64,000 bases of DNA from Pedobacter westerhofensis (GTDB lineage: Bacteria; Bacteroidota; Bacteroidia; Sphingobacteriales; Sphingobacteriaceae), in NCBI RefSeq assembly GCF_900182595.1, contig NZ_FXTN01000015.1, forward strand, positions 62,001-126,000, read 5' to 3'. A program made the position numbers and the translations under genes. Shown in pieces: positions 26,544-36,055 of the stretch; position 1 is the stretch's first letter; each line of letters begins with the position of its first letter. A model generated the notes under the pieces. It saw only the letters and a list, made by a program, of their open reading frames with translations, searched no databases and was not told the origin of the DNA.

Positions 26544-27308
26544 ATGAACATTGTTTGCATCGGATCAGGAAACGTGGCAACACACCTGGCTATCGCCTTT
26601 AAAGCGATGGGTGCAGAGATCCTACAGGTATGGAGCCAGGACAGTAAAAATGCTGAAATCCTGGCTGCACTTACAAAAGCAAAACCGGTAATGCACTGGG
26701 AAGATATTGACCGTTCTGCCGATCTTTATATCATTGCCGTCAAAGATGATGCTATACCGGCCGTCGCATTACATTTAAAAGGAGTTAAAGGTATTCTTGT
26801 GCACACCTCAGGGGCTACATCAATCAGTGTTCTTGAAGGTGCCGGCAGTGGATACGGTGTTTTGTACCCTTTACAGACTTTCTCTAAAACCAAAGCGGTC
26901 GATCTTACAAATGTTCCTTTTTGCATTGAGGCCGACCGCCCCGGCACACTGGAAAAGATCTCTGCAATTGCACATTTGCTGAGCCGGCAGGTTGCAGAAG
27001 TAAGCAGCGACCAGCGAAAAATACTGCACCTTGCTGCCGTTTTCGCCTGCAATTTTACCAATCACCTTTATCAGCTGAGCAGCCTGTTACTGGAACAGCA
27101 TCATCTGAAGTTCGACCTGCTTAAGCCCCTGATTACTGAAACGGCGCAGAAGATTCAAAATGCTGTACCGGCAGAGGTGCAGACAGGGCCCGCCGTAAGA
27201 GATGACCAGGAAACGATGAAGAAACATCTTCAATTACTGCAGGGCTCACCTGAGCTGCAGCAGATTTATGAATTGCTGAGCAACAGTATTAAAAAAACGC
27301 ATCTGTAA
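26544..27308 (+). CDS. Rossmann-fold DUF2520 oxidoreductase-like protein
   Basis: A 254-residue protein with an N-terminal nucleotide-binding fold (IVCIGSGNVATHLAIAF, residues 3-19) resembling F420/NADP oxidoreductases, and a C-terminal helical DUF2520 domain (VFACNFTNHLYQLSS, PAVRDDQETMKKHL). The family is common and conserved in Bacteroidota, with no established reaction. The start codon follows the ccmF stop immediately, implying cotranscription, but no functional link to heme is known. Confidence 0.85.
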   Translation: MNIVCIGSGNVATHLAIAFKAMGAEILQVWSQDSKNAEILAALTKAKPVMHWEDIDRSADLYIIAVKDDAIPAVALHLKGVKGILVHTSGATSISVLEGAGSGYGVLYPLQTFSKTKAVDLTNVPFCIEADRPGTLEKISAIAHLLSRQVAEVSSDQRKILHLAAVFACNFTNHLYQLSSLLLEQHHLKFDLLKPLITETAQKIQNAVPAEVQTGPAVRDDQETMKKHLQLLQGSPELQQIYELLSNSIKKTHL

Positions 27309-27330
27309 GGGATTTGCGGTTTTTGCTGCT

Positions 27331-27338
27331 TACTTTTG
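27331..27338 (+). promoter_or_regulatory. candidate -7 element upstream of the KdsC-like gene
   Basis: TACTTTTG fits the TAnnTTTG box 16 bases before the ATG. TTTG sequences upstream lie too close to be a good -33 box. Confidence 0.35.
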
Positions 27339-27354
27339 AACAAATCATATTTAA

Positions 27355-27882
27355 ATGCTGCTGCAAAAATTAAAGGAAATCACCACGTTTGTATTTGATG
27401 TAGATGGGGTGCTGACTACCGGCGACGTGCTGGCATCCGAATCCGGCGAACTACTACGCACTTTCAATATCAAAGATGGTTACGCTTTGCAGCTGGCCGT
27501 TAAAAAAGGTTACCATGTCTGCATTATCTCCGGAGGCAGCGGACAGGCGATGGCCAAACGTTTTGCCGGACTGGGCATACCCGATGTTTATCTGGGCGTT
27601 GCCGATAAAGTAGAGATCTTCAATAATTATCTTGACAGCCATGGGCTTAGCGCCGCTGAAGTGCTGTATATGGGAGATGACATTCCCGATCTGAATGTAA
27701 TGAAACTGGTGGGAATTCCTGCATGCCCTGCTGATGCCTCTACAGATATTAAAGCGATCTGCAGTTACATTTCTCCTTTTAACGGCGGCAAAACTGCCGC
27801 AAGGGATGTCATTGAAAAAGTACTTAAAATACAGGGAAGATGGTTTGATGCCAATCCTTCGGCAGCAGATGCCAGTAAATAA
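27355..27882 (+). CDS. KdsC-like HAD phosphatase (3-deoxy-D-manno-octulosonate 8-phosphate phosphatase type)
   Basis: HAD-superfamily phosphatase of 175 residues without a cap domain. It has the nucleophile motif DVDGVLT (residues 14-20), the second motif in IISGGSG, and DDIPD as the metal site (residues about 108-112), followed by the characteristic GGKTAARDVIEKVL end of KdsC. It probably removes phosphate from KDO-8-P for lipopolysaccharide core synthesis, although family members with related sugar-acid substrates are indistinguishable here. Confidence 0.85.
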   Translation: MLLQKLKEITTFVFDVDGVLTTGDVLASESGELLRTFNIKDGYALQLAVKKGYHVCIISGGSGQAMAKRFAGLGIPDVYLGVADKVEIFNNYLDSHGLSAAEVLYMGDDIPDLNVMKLVGIPACPADASTDIKAICSYISPFNGGKTAARDVIEKVLKIQGRWFDANPSAADASK

Positions 27883-27986
27883 TATTTACCTTGCTTTTAA
27901 ACCTTCCGTAATTTTTTCACTCTATTCTGAAAACAAAACTTAAATCAAACCTGCATTTGTACAGGCTTAAACTTAAAAAAACAGAG

Positions 27987-28370
27987 ATGAAAAAATTATT
28001 GATTATCTGCGGTATGTTATTCAGTATGATAACATTTGCACATGCACAAGGTGGAAGAATGATGGGTACTCCGGAAGAACGGGCTACAAAAGCTACTACT
28101 CAGCTTACTGAAAAGCTGGCACTGACAACAGATCAGCAAACTAAAGTAAAAACTATTTTGCTTGATCAGAATACCCAGATGGCAAAAGCGCGTGAAGAAG
28201 CAGGTGATGACAGAAAAGCATCCCGCGAAAAAATGATGAAGCTGATGCAGGACAACAATGAAAAGATCAAAGGATTGTTAACTGATGATCAGAAAAAAGC
28301 TTATGCTGCTTACCTGGAAGAAAGAAAAGCTGCCATGGAAAAAAGAATGGGCGGACAGGGAAATAACTAA
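27987..28370 (+). CDS. small periplasmic Spy/LTXXQ-like protein
   Basis: A 127-residue exported protein: signal peptide (about 1-20, ending AHAQG), then a highly charged helical domain with two LTxxQ-like turns (LALTTDQQTKVKTILL and LLTDDQKKAYAAYLEER). This resembles Spy/CpxP-type periplasmic proteins that bind unfolded proteins or metals. The ATG at 27987 gives the signal peptide; the frame is open slightly further upstream. A terminator follows at 28395. Confidence 0.72.
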   Translation: MKKLLIICGMLFSMITFAHAQGGRMMGTPEERATKATTQLTEKLALTTDQQTKVKTILLDQNTQMAKAREEAGDDRKASREKMMKLMQDNNEKIKGLLTDDQKKAYAAYLEERKAAMEKRMGGQGNN

Positions 28371-28394
28371 TCCCAAAAAAATATAAGATAATAG

Positions 28395-28420
28395 AAGCGG
28401 CTCCGGGCCGCTTTTATTAT
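28395..28420 (+). terminator. intrinsic terminator after the Spy-like gene
   Basis: A 7-bp GC-rich stem (AAGCGGC at 28395-28401 with GCCGCTT at 28407-28413) closes a five-base loop and leads into a T-rich run. Confidence 0.85.
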
Positions 28421-28442
28421 TTTAGCGCATATTTGAATCACT

Positions 28443-29012
28443 ATGTACAAGCAAACCGTTCCCCTGATCCTCGCATCCAAATCTCCGCGCAGACAAGAAC
28501 TCATGCAAGCCATGGGGCTTGATTTTAACGTACTTTTAAAAGATGTGGATGAAAGTTACCCCGAACATCTTTCCCCCGCTGAAATCGCCTGTTATATTGC
28601 TGAAAAAAAAGCCCTGGCCTTTGTTGATGAATGTGAGTACAGTCTTGTGATCACGGCCGATACAATCGTAGCCTACGACGGAGAAATCATGGGCAAGCCC
28701 GCAGATGCAGCCGCTGCCCGCGAAATGCTGCGCAAATTATCCGGAACAGTGCATCAGGTATATACCGGCGTAAGCCTCGCCCATAAGGATCAGCTCAAAA
28801 CCTTTTATGACATGACCGAAGTCTGGTTCAGGGCCATTACCGACGAGGAGATCGAAAACTACGTAGACAATTACAATCCTTTTGATAAAGCGGGCTCCTA
28901 TGGGATTCAGGACTGGCTGGGCTTTGTTGCCGTGGAGAAGATCAGCGGCTCCTATACCAATGTAATGGGTTTGCCTACAGAAAAATTGTATACAGCGCTG
29001 TCCAGCTTCTAA
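28443..29012 (+). CDS. maf: Maf-family nucleotide pyrophosphatase
   Basis: House-cleaning nucleoside triphosphate pyrophosphatase of 189 residues. The signature ASKSPRRQELMQAMG is at residues 11-25, the catalytic-type aspartate in TADTIVAYDGEIMGKP, and the FDKAGSYGIQ segment near residues 144-153. Members hydrolyse dTTP, UTP or modified nucleotides; the sequence does not settle which. It is convergent with the Ppx/GppA gene, with a four-base overlap of the ends. Confidence 0.92.
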   Translation: MYKQTVPLILASKSPRRQELMQAMGLDFNVLLKDVDESYPEHLSPAEIACYIAEKKALAFVDECEYSLVITADTIVAYDGEIMGKPADAAAAREMLRKLSGTVHQVYTGVSLAHKDQLKTFYDMTEVWFRAITDEEIENYVDNYNPFDKAGSYGIQDWLGFVAVEKISGSYTNVMGLPTEKLYTALSSF

Positions 29013-29938
29013 TCTTTGTTTCCAGGTTTCTGATCTTCGAAAATGCTGTAAAGGACTCCCATCTTCAGATCGTACGTAGATAGGCTCATTGCTTTTAAAT
29101 CCAGTTCTTTAAGTACATAGCTCGTGATCAGTGCGGCAATCACGATCATATCTACCCGCAGGGAAATCAGATCAGGCATTGCAGCTCTTTCTGCATGAGT
29201 GGAACGAATAAGCTTTTTCGCCAGCTCTTTATAAGCTGCGGTATCCAGCGCCGCCGAGCTTATATTTTTGATATCTGTATCCTCGAGCAGCATGGCCGCA
29301 AAAGTCTCAAATGCTCCGGCAGAGCCGATGAGTACTTTTGGCTGATATTGGGCATAGGCGGTTTTCAGGTCCGGTAGTTCCGAACTGAGCCGGTGTAAAA
29401 TTGCCTGCTCGTCTTCAGCGCTGATCGGATCTGAATGAAAATAGGCCTGCATCAGGCGCGCTGCACCTATATTATAGCTTTTCTTCCACAGATAGCCATC
29501 TGCGTTACAGATGATAAATTCGGTACTGCCGCCACCAATATCCATGATCAGGGAGGTGTCTTTAATTACTCCGGTTGCTTTTACACCAGTGAATATGAAA
29601 GCAGCTTCATCTTCACCGCTGATCACTTCGATCTGTATTCCTGCCCGTTCTGCTGCGGCAGCTACAAAATCGGCCCCGTTGCCTGCGCTGCGTACAGCAG
29701 AGGTTGCAATGGCCCTAACCACTGCAGCCCCATACTCATCGATTTTATCCCTGAATTCTTTTAAAGTCCTGATGCCCCGCTCAAAAGCTTCTGGAATGAT
29801 CACGTTATCATTAATCCGGCCTTCGCCAAGCCTTACGGGAACATTAGTCTTGTAGATTACGTCTACACCGGCAGGACTGATTTCTGAGATGATCAGATGA
29901 AACGTGTTTGTACCAAGGTCTATGACTGCTGCTTTCAT
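29009..29938 (-). CDS. Ppx/GppA-family phosphatase
   Basis: Exopolyphosphatase or guanosine pentaphosphate phosphatase of the ASKHA fold. The 309-residue protein opens with the phosphate-1 motif DLGTNTFHLII (residues 7-17) and has the second phosphate loop as MDIGGGSTEFII (about residues 142-153). It is short, lacking the C-terminal HD-like domains of the E. coli enzymes, as is usual in Bacteroidota. It follows the NatB-type permease by eight bases on the same strand. Confidence 0.88.
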   Translation of the reverse strand: MKAAVIDLGTNTFHLIISEISPAGVDVIYKTNVPVRLGEGRINDNVIIPEAFERGIRTLKEFRDKIDEYGAAVVRAIATSAVRSAGNGADFVAAAAERAGIQIEVISGEDEAAFIFTGVKATGVIKDTSLIMDIGGGSTEFIICNADGYLWKKSYNIGAARLMQAYFHSDPISAEDEQAILHRLSSELPDLKTAYAQYQPKVLIGSAGAFETFAAMLLEDTDIKNISSAALDTAAYKELAKKLIRSTHAERAAMPDLISLRVDMIVIAALITSYVLKELDLKAMSLSTYDLKMGVLYSIFEDQKPGNKD

Positions 29939-29946
29939 TCTGCTGA

Positions 29947-31275
29947 TTAATTCTTATAGGTAAACCATTTGATCATTTCTTTGAAACTGGTTTTCTTGCC
30001 GTACATCAAAATCCCTACCCTGTATATTCTGGAGGCTACCCATACCGTGCCGATAAAGCCCAGGATGAGCAAGGCCATTGATAAAGCCAGCTGCCAGTCG
30101 GGCACTCCATAAGGTAATCTCACCATCATTGCAATAGGAGAGGTAAAAGGGATCATCGATAACCAGAAAGCCATATTTCCGTAGGGATCGTTTGTGACCA
30201 CACTCAGTGAGAGTGTATAACCCAGCAGGAGCGGCATCATTACCGGAAACATGAACTGCTGCGTTTCTGTCTCACTATCTACCGCAGAACCAATAGCGGC
30301 ATACAGCGCACTGTAAAACAAATAACCTCCGAGGAAGAAAAACAGGAACAAAGTGATGATCTTCGTCACATCCAGGTTTGCCAGGCTCTTCTGTATATTT
30401 CCGATAGGGCTTTTTTCTGTGGCTTCTTTGATGATTTTGTTCTCATTTTGCTTTTTCAAAGCCGTGCTTACAGCGCTTTGTGCCATACTTTTATCAGCAT
30501 AAATTTTCACCACCGCGGTGGAAATAATGCCTGTAAGCACAATCCACAGGATAAACTGTGTAAGGCCCACCAGGGCGATCCCAATGATCTTTCCCATCAT
30601 GAGCTGAAAAGGTTTAACTGAGGAGATCATCACTTCGATAATACGGTTTGTTTTCTCCTCGATCACCCCACGCATTACTTGTATGCCATATAACAGGATG
30701 AACATAAACATCAGAATCCCTCCTACGTAGGCAATGATGGTACTGGCGCCTGCACTGGAGTCTTCTTCCTTGCCGGTATCGCCAATTTTCTTCATGTCAA
30801 TATCTACAGAGGATTTGAGGTTGTCAAGGTCTTTCTGTGCCAGGCCGCTTTGTTTCAGCTTTTGGTTACGGATTGCATTTTCTACGTCATCAGCTACTTT
30901 GTTATTCAATGTGAGTCCTGCCTGTTTTTTGCCCAAAAGCTGTATTCCTGATGGGTCATCAAGACTAAAGTCGGGCAGATAAAGCACATAATCGTAACCT
31001 GATGTGGCCAGTTCGGCTTTCATCTGTGGCAGCGGCTTATTTACATAGGTATAAGTTGCGTTATTCGTAGAAATCAGCTTTTCTGTCAGCGTTTTATTAG
31101 CGTTAACCACCGCTATTTTATTGGAACTGCCTTTTATCCCCTGGATGGAAAAATAAATCATCATGCCATAAAATCCGGCAAAGATTACCGGAGTGAGCAG
31201 CGTCATCACGATGAATGACTTTTTCTTCACTCTTGAAAGGTATTCACGTTGTATAATGAGTAAAATCTTGTTCAT
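29947..31275 (-). CDS. ABC-2 type exporter permease, NatB-like
   Basis: Membrane subunit of an ABC exporter, 442 residues. One N-terminal helix (about 22-40) is followed by a large extracytoplasmic domain (about 40-180) and then five or six helices. The helix-loop pattern including GVIEEKTNRIIEVMISSVKPFQLMMGKIIG is diagnostic of the NatB/ABC-2 family. It lies four bases after its ATPase. The substrate (sodium, drug or other) cannot be determined. Confidence 0.87.
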   Translation of the reverse strand: MNKILLIIQREYLSRVKKKSFIVMTLLTPVIFAGFYGMMIYFSIQGIKGSSNKIAVVNANKTLTEKLISTNNATYTYVNKPLPQMKAELATSGYDYVLYLPDFSLDDPSGIQLLGKKQAGLTLNNKVADDVENAIRNQKLKQSGLAQKDLDNLKSSVDIDMKKIGDTGKEEDSSAGASTIIAYVGGILMFMFILLYGIQVMRGVIEEKTNRIIEVMISSVKPFQLMMGKIIGIALVGLTQFILWIVLTGIISTAVVKIYADKSMAQSAVSTALKKQNENKIIKEATEKSPIGNIQKSLANLDVTKIITLFLFFFLGGYLFYSALYAAIGSAVDSETETQQFMFPVMMPLLLGYTLSLSVVTNDPYGNMAFWLSMIPFTSPIAMMVRLPYGVPDWQLALSMALLILGFIGTVWVASRIYRVGILMYGKKTSFKEMIKWFTYKN

Positions 31276-31279
31276 AGCG

Positions 31280-32185
31280 TTAATCTTTTGTTTTTACCTG
31301 GTCAATAAAAATATCGTTCATTGTTGGGATCACCTCATCAAGGCGCTGAATATTGACTACCGGAAGCAGGGCAGCAAGCATATTATTGGCAGATTGTCCT
31401 TCTTTGATTTTTACTTTCAGCGTTGTTGTTCCTTTTCTGATATCCTTTTGCAGGACTTCAAATACATCAGAAGGAAGCTCTGTGTTATATTCTCCCTGAT
31501 ATTCCAGCCAGTAAGTGTTGTTCCTGTACTTTTCCTTGATCTCCTCAACTGAGCCGTCGAGGATCTTCTTAGAGCGGTGAATCAGGGCGATGCTGTCGCA
31601 TAATTCTTCTACTGATTCCATGCGGTGCGTGGAGAAGATAAATGTTGCACCCTGTTTGTTCAGCTCCAGGATTTCGTTTTTGATGATTTCTGCGTTAACG
31701 GGATCGAAGCCGGAGAAAGGTTCGTCAAGGATAATAAGTTCGGGTTGATGAAGGATCGTGGCTACAAACTGTACTTTCTGCTGCATCCCTTTACTGAGAT
31801 CTTCAACCTTCTTGTTCCACCAGCTGCCCATTTCCAGTTTTTCAAACCAGTACCTCACCCGCTTTGTGGCTTCGGCAGTGCTCAGGCCTTTCAGCTTTGC
31901 AAGGTATAGCACCTGCTCGCCGATTTCCATCTTTTTGTACAATCCGCGTTCTTCCGGCAAGTAGCCGATCTGAGCGATGTGGTTTGAGTTTAAACGCTGA
32001 CCGTTGAAGATCACCTCTCCGCTGTCTGGTGCCGTAATTTGGGTAATGATCCTGATAAGGGATGTTTTGCCGGCACCATTTGGGCCGAGAAGCCCAAATA
32101 TTTTGCCCTGTTCAACCGTCAGACTTACATCATCAAGTGCACGGTGCTCTGCATATTGCTTCACAATATTGTTTACGCTTAGCAT
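31280..32185 (-). CDS. ABC transporter ATP-binding protein, NatA-like
   Basis: ATPase partner of the downstream permease, 301 residues. Walker A is GPNGAGKTS (about residues 34-42), the signature is in DLSKGMQQKVQF, Walker B in LIILDEPFSGFDP, and the H-loop in STHRMES. A C-terminal DUF4162-type domain (about 220-301) is present, as usual for NatA-like exporters. Confidence 0.9.
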   Translation of the reverse strand: MLSVNNIVKQYAEHRALDDVSLTVEQGKIFGLLGPNGAGKTSLIRIITQITAPDSGEVIFNGQRLNSNHIAQIGYLPEERGLYKKMEIGEQVLYLAKLKGLSTAEATKRVRYWFEKLEMGSWWNKKVEDLSKGMQQKVQFVATILHQPELIILDEPFSGFDPVNAEIIKNEILELNKQGATFIFSTHRMESVEELCDSIALIHRSKKILDGSVEEIKEKYRNNTYWLEYQGEYNTELPSDVFEVLQKDIRKGTTTLKVKIKEGQSANNMLAALLPVVNIQRLDEVIPTMNDIFIDQVKTKD

Positions 32186-32285
32186 AGAAAATAGTTTTAG
32201 TTGTTTAGTTCTATGTTAGTACACAAAAAGAAGAAATTGTTACAAATCGCACGATTTTTCTGAAAAGAAGGCCAGTCAGTGTTTT

Positions 32286-33368
32286 TTATCTCGACAGCAT
32301 GAGCTTCAATTTATCGATCACACCCGTTTTTTTCTGCCGCTGATTTTCAGTTCCGATTAAAAACCCGTAGGGCTGAAGCTGGGGAACCTGGTCACAAATG
32401 ATTTTTACAATCCCAAGCAGCGGAATCGCGAGGATCATACCTGCAACACCCCATACCATTTCTCCCAGTACAATCACCAGGATCGTAAACAAGGGATTGA
32501 TATTCACTTGTTCGCCTACAATAAGCGGTTCAAGCAGGTAAGTCTGGATAAACTGTACCATGGCATAGGTCACCAGTACCCCAATAATCATCTTTGTATC
32601 GCCGCCCTGGGCCACTACGGCCAGCACAGTTAAAGAAGTTCCGGTAATATTTCCGACAAAGGGAATAATTTCAAGGATTCCACATAAGACGGCAAAAAAG
32701 ATGGCACTTTCTACACCAACGATACTAAAGCCAATGCCGTACATGATCCATAACAGAACAATCATGGCGCCCAGTCCTCCGAGGTACTGCTGTGCTACAT
32801 TGCCCGACTTATGCACAATATTTTCCGCCGTATTTTTTTCGTCTGCAGGAACAAGCTTAAGTATGAACTTTTTAATATGTGACCGGTATACCAGGAAAAG
32901 AAACATATAAACCAGCACGAGTATGGCATTTACCAGAATACTCATCATACTGGCGGCAAATGCTGCCAGCATTGACCCGGCACCGCTTCCTGCACTGCCT
33001 TCTTTGGCGATCTGCTGCTGTTGTTTCATGGTGATACCAGTGCTTTCATGCAGCCAGCGCCGCAGGTTGGTAAATAAACTGGCAACACGTTCTTTCATTA
33101 CGTCTATGTTTTCTGCAAACCCGCTTAACTGCCAGGCCAATAAGGTCACCACAATGGCTATCGAACCCAGAAAAATCAGAATGCAAAGAAATGAGGCCAG
33201 CCCTCTGCCCATACCTTTATGTTCGAACCAGGAGGACAGCCTGCTCAGCAGCATCGCAAAGATGGCAGACAGCGCTATGGGTATCAGGAAAGCTGCCGAG
33301 AAATACAAGCCGGCGAAGGTCAAAAAGAAAAAAAGTAATGTGTAGATGCTGTGTTGAAGTTTATCCAT
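32286..33368 (-). CDS. AI-2E family transporter
   Basis: Multi-pass membrane protein of 360 residues in the AI-2E (PerM/TqsA) family. Two helix pairs are at the N terminus, a soluble loop with IDVMKERVASLF, then five helices ending IPLLGIVKIICDQVP. Members export signals, ions or other solutes; autoinducer export should not be assumed. The ATG at 33368 begins MDKLQHSIYTLL; the frame extends further upstream to 33425, but that stretch overlaps the dnaJ terminator and is unlikely to be translated. Confidence 0.85.
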   Translation of the reverse strand: MDKLQHSIYTLLFFFLTFAGLYFSAAFLIPIALSAIFAMLLSRLSSWFEHKGMGRGLASFLCILIFLGSIAIVVTLLAWQLSGFAENIDVMKERVASLFTNLRRWLHESTGITMKQQQQIAKEGSAGSGAGSMLAAFAASMMSILVNAILVLVYMFLFLVYRSHIKKFILKLVPADEKNTAENIVHKSGNVAQQYLGGLGAMIVLLWIMYGIGFSIVGVESAIFFAVLCGILEIIPFVGNITGTSLTVLAVVAQGGDTKMIIGVLVTYAMVQFIQTYLLEPLIVGEQVNINPLFTILVIVLGEMVWGVAGMILAIPLLGIVKIICDQVPQLQPYGFLIGTENQRQKKTGVIDKLKLMLSR

Positions 33369-33410
33369 AGTTAAATACAGAACAACACTTTTTAATAAAT
33401 GTTTACCGCA

Positions 33411-33437
33411 TAAAAAAGCCCCCAAATCTTTGGGGGC
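33411..33437 (-). terminator. intrinsic terminator after dnaJ
   Basis: A 9-bp stem (GCCCCCAAA at 33418-33426 with TTTGGGGGC at 33429-33437) is followed on the minus strand by a run of T residues (33411-33417 complement). It ends the grpE-dnaJ transcript and separates it from the AI-2E family gene. Confidence 0.9.
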
Positions 33438-33471
33438 AATCTTAAGTATTACTTATTTTCTATTTGAGCTT

Positions 33472-34650
33472 TTACTCAAAATATTCTTTCATTTTTTCAA
33501 AGAAGCTCTTATCATTCTTACCTGGCTGAGGTTTGAAGTTTGGAGAATCTCTTAATTTTTCCAGCATACTGCGTTCTTCGCTGCTCAATGCTTTTGGTGT
33601 CCAAATATTGACATGAATGATCTGATCTCCGCGGTGATAAGAATTTACTTCAGGAATACCTTTGGCTTTCAGCCTCAGTAATTTTCCGCTTTGCGTTCCC
33701 GGTTCAATTTTGATCTTCGCTCTGCCGTCAATTGTAGGTACTTCAGCACTGTAACCCAGCGCAGCATCTACAATACTCAGGTGCAGGTCGTACACGATAT
33801 TGTTACCTTCACGCTTCAGTGTTTCGTGGGGGATTTCTTCGATCAGGATAATCAAGTCTCCCGGAATACCGCCGTTTGGTGCTGCATTTCCTTTTCCGCT
33901 CATGCTCAGCTGCATTCCGTCACTTACTCCTGCCGGAATATTGATAGAGATAGTTTCTTCACCGCGTACTGTACCTTCGCCATGGCAGGAAGTACATTTT
34001 GAAGTGATCTGGCTGCCTGAACCATTACAGGTAGGACAGGTAGAAGTTGTCTGCATTTGTCCCAGGATCGTATTGGTTACCCTGCGCACAGAACCATTTC
34101 CGCCACATGTTTTACAGGTGCTGATCGATGATTTATCTTTCGCGCCACTGCCGTCGCATGTTTTACAAACTACCTGTTTGTTTACCTTTATTTTTTTCTC
34201 TGCGCCATGCGCTATTTCTTCAAGAGTGAGTTTTACCTTAATACGAAGGTTAGATCCTTTAGCTACACGTCTGCCGCTGGCACCGCCGCGCTGCTGACCG
34301 CCGAAAAAGCTTTCGAAAGGACTGCCGCCGCCGCCGCCGCCACCAAAGATATCACCAAACTGGCTAAAGATATCTTCCATGTTCATACCGCCGCCGCCAT
34401 AGCCACCGCCACCACCCGAGGCACCACCAACACCGGCATGACCATAATGATCATAACGCTGTTTTTTCTCGGGATTACTCAGGATTTCATAAGCTTCTGC
34501 AGCCTCCTTGAATTTATCCTCCGCAGTATGGTCATCCGGGTTTTTATCCGGATGGTATTTGATGGCTAACTTTCTATAAGCTTTTTTAATCTCTTCAGGT
34601 GAAGAGTTTTTAGCTACGCCAAGGATATCGTAATAATCTCTTTTACTCAT
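33472..34650 (-). CDS. dnaJ: chaperone DnaJ
   Basis: Hsp40 co-chaperone that delivers substrates to DnaK and stimulates its ATPase. The 392 residues contain a J domain (about 1-70, HPD in KYHPDKNPDD), a glycine-rich linker (about 75-125), four zinc-binding repeats (CKTCDGSG, CKTCGGNG, CPTCNGSG, CTSCHGEG) and a C-terminal substrate domain. It lies two bases after grpE on the same transcript and is closed by the terminator at 33411-33437. No dnaK is in this window. Confidence 0.97.
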   Translation of the reverse strand: MSKRDYYDILGVAKNSSPEEIKKAYRKLAIKYHPDKNPDDHTAEDKFKEAAEAYEILSNPEKKQRYDHYGHAGVGGASGGGGGYGGGGMNMEDIFSQFGDIFGGGGGGGSPFESFFGGQQRGGASGRRVAKGSNLRIKVKLTLEEIAHGAEKKIKVNKQVVCKTCDGSGAKDKSSISTCKTCGGNGSVRRVTNTILGQMQTTSTCPTCNGSGSQITSKCTSCHGEGTVRGEETISINIPAGVSDGMQLSMSGKGNAAPNGGIPGDLIILIEEIPHETLKREGNNIVYDLHLSIVDAALGYSAEVPTIDGRAKIKIEPGTQSGKLLRLKAKGIPEVNSYHRGDQIIHVNIWTPKALSSEERSMLEKLRDSPNFKPQPGKNDKSFFEKMKEYFE

Positions 34651-34652
34651 AA

Positions 34653-35240
34653 TTAACTGCCTACAACAACTTTTGCAAAGCGGATCACTTTATCATTTAA
34701 AGTGTATCCTTTTTCTAATTCATCTATAACCTTTCCTTTCAGCTCATCTGTAGGGGCAGGGATTTTAGTAATAGCTTCGTGAAGATCTGTATCAAATACA
34801 GTATTGATGCTTTCCATTTCTTTCAGGCCTTTCTGAACCAGAATGCTTTTCAGTTTGGTATGTACCAGTTGTATCCCTTCGCGGATGGCACTGATATCGG
34901 TAGCATTTTCGGTCGCTTTATTTGCACGGTCAAAATCATCCAGTACAGGCAGCATCGAAACGATTACATCCTTGCCTGCTGTTTGTAAAAGCTCAACACG
35001 TTCTTTCTGCGTACGTCTTTTATAGTTATCAAATTCAGCGAAAAGACGTAAGTATTTGTCGTTCAGTGCTGCATTTTCCAATTTTAGCTTCTCTTCAGCA
35101 GAAATCTCTTCAACAGGTTCTGTTACTGTTTCCTCAGTTGCCGCACCCGCGTCATCAAATTGCTCATTATTTAACTGCTCTTCTGCAGTGTTTTCCGTAG
35201 TAGGATTTTCTGTATCGTTCGGTTTCTTCTTGCTAAACAT
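34653..35240 (-). CDS. grpE: nucleotide exchange factor GrpE
   Basis: Promotes ADP release from DnaK. The 195-residue protein has an acidic disordered head (residues 1-50), a long coiled coil (about 50-115, LFAEFDNYKRRTQKERVELL) and a beta domain at the C terminus (VDELEKGYTLNDKVIRFAKVVV, with minor variation). It starts the grpE-dnaJ pair. I see no CIRCE or other heat-shock operator in the upstream 127 bases. Confidence 0.95.
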   Translation of the reverse strand: MFSKKKPNDTENPTTENTAEEQLNNEQFDDAGAATEETVTEPVEEISAEEKLKLENAALNDKYLRLFAEFDNYKRRTQKERVELLQTAGKDVIVSMLPVLDDFDRANKATENATDISAIREGIQLVHTKLKSILVQKGLKEMESINTVFDTDLHEAITKIPAPTDELKGKVIDELEKGYTLNDKVIRFAKVVVGS

Positions 35241-35367
35241 ACTATAGTAGAATTTTTGGGTATAAAGTCAAAATGTTTGCCAATGAAATATATCAGCCAT
35301 GCTGTCAGTTTTGATTGAACAACACTGTACAGAATGGCTGAAAAGGAAATTTTTGTCAGGGATATGC

Positions 35368-36051
35368 CTAGTTTATCGTAGCATCTTCATGCACGATGCC
35401 AGATTCACATTTAATGATGCGTGAAGGCAAAGTGCGGATAATATGGTAATCGTGGGTAGCCATCAGTACAGCTGTACCATTCTGGCTGATCTGTTTCAGT
35501 AGCAATACAATTTCTTCTGAAGTATCAGGATCTAAGTTCCCGGTTGGCTCATCAGCAAGAATGATATCAGGATTGTTTAACAAAGAACGGGCAATGACCA
35601 CGCGCTGTTGTTCTCCTCCGGAAAGTTCATGTGGCATTTTCCTGATTTTTGACCGCAGGCCTACTTTTTCGAGTACATCTTTAACACGTTCTTCGATCAG
35701 TTTTTTATCCTTCCAGCCGGTTGCTTTCAATACAAAATCCAGATTCTGCTGAACAGTCCTGTCCGTTAACAACTGGAAGTCCTGAAAAACAATCCCCAGC
35801 TTCCTGCGCAGAAAAGGCACGTCTTTTTCGGCAAGTTTCTTAAGGTCAAAGCCGGCAATCTGTCCCTCGCCATTACCAATGTGAAGATCCCCGTAGATGA
35901 TTTTCAGCAAACTGCTTTTTCCGGAACCGGTCTGCCCGATCAGGAATACAAATTCACCTTTATCTATATTGAGATTTACATTGGAGAGCACCAGGTGTTT
36001 CTGTTGAAATACATCTACATTCTTTAAATTGATAACTGCGTTTCCTGTCAT
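35368..36051 (-). CDS. ftsE: cell division ATP-binding protein FtsE
   Basis: ATPase of the FtsEX complex, which controls peptidoglycan hydrolysis during division. The 227 residues carry Walker A (GQTGSGKSSLL, about 38-48), the signature LSGGEQQRVVIARSLL and Walker B in IILADEPTGNLDP. Phrasing of these segments matches FtsE rather than general lipoprotein exporters, but the permease ftsX is not adjacent, so the assignment is by sequence type. The small gene at 36056 lies four bases upstream on the same strand. Confidence 0.82.
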   Translation of the reverse strand: MTGNAVINLKNVDVFQQKHLVLSNVNLNIDKGEFVFLIGQTGSGKSSLLKIIYGDLHIGNGEGQIAGFDLKKLAEKDVPFLRRKLGIVFQDFQLLTDRTVQQNLDFVLKATGWKDKKLIEERVKDVLEKVGLRSKIRKMPHELSGGEQQRVVIARSLLNNPDIILADEPTGNLDPDTSEEIVLLLKQISQNGTAVLMATHDYHIIRTLPSRIIKCESGIVHEDATIN

Positions 36052-36055
36052 TGTT

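Noticed and set aside
33800..34297. 165-codon plus-strand frame opposite dnaJ
   Set aside because: Shadow of the zinc-finger and glycine-rich region of dnaJ.
35241..35367. CIRCE or other heat-shock operator upstream of grpE-dnaJ
   Set aside because: No TTAGCACTC-type inverted repeat is present; only a loose 7-bp stem (35294-35300 with 35334-35340) that could be a weak ftsE terminator.
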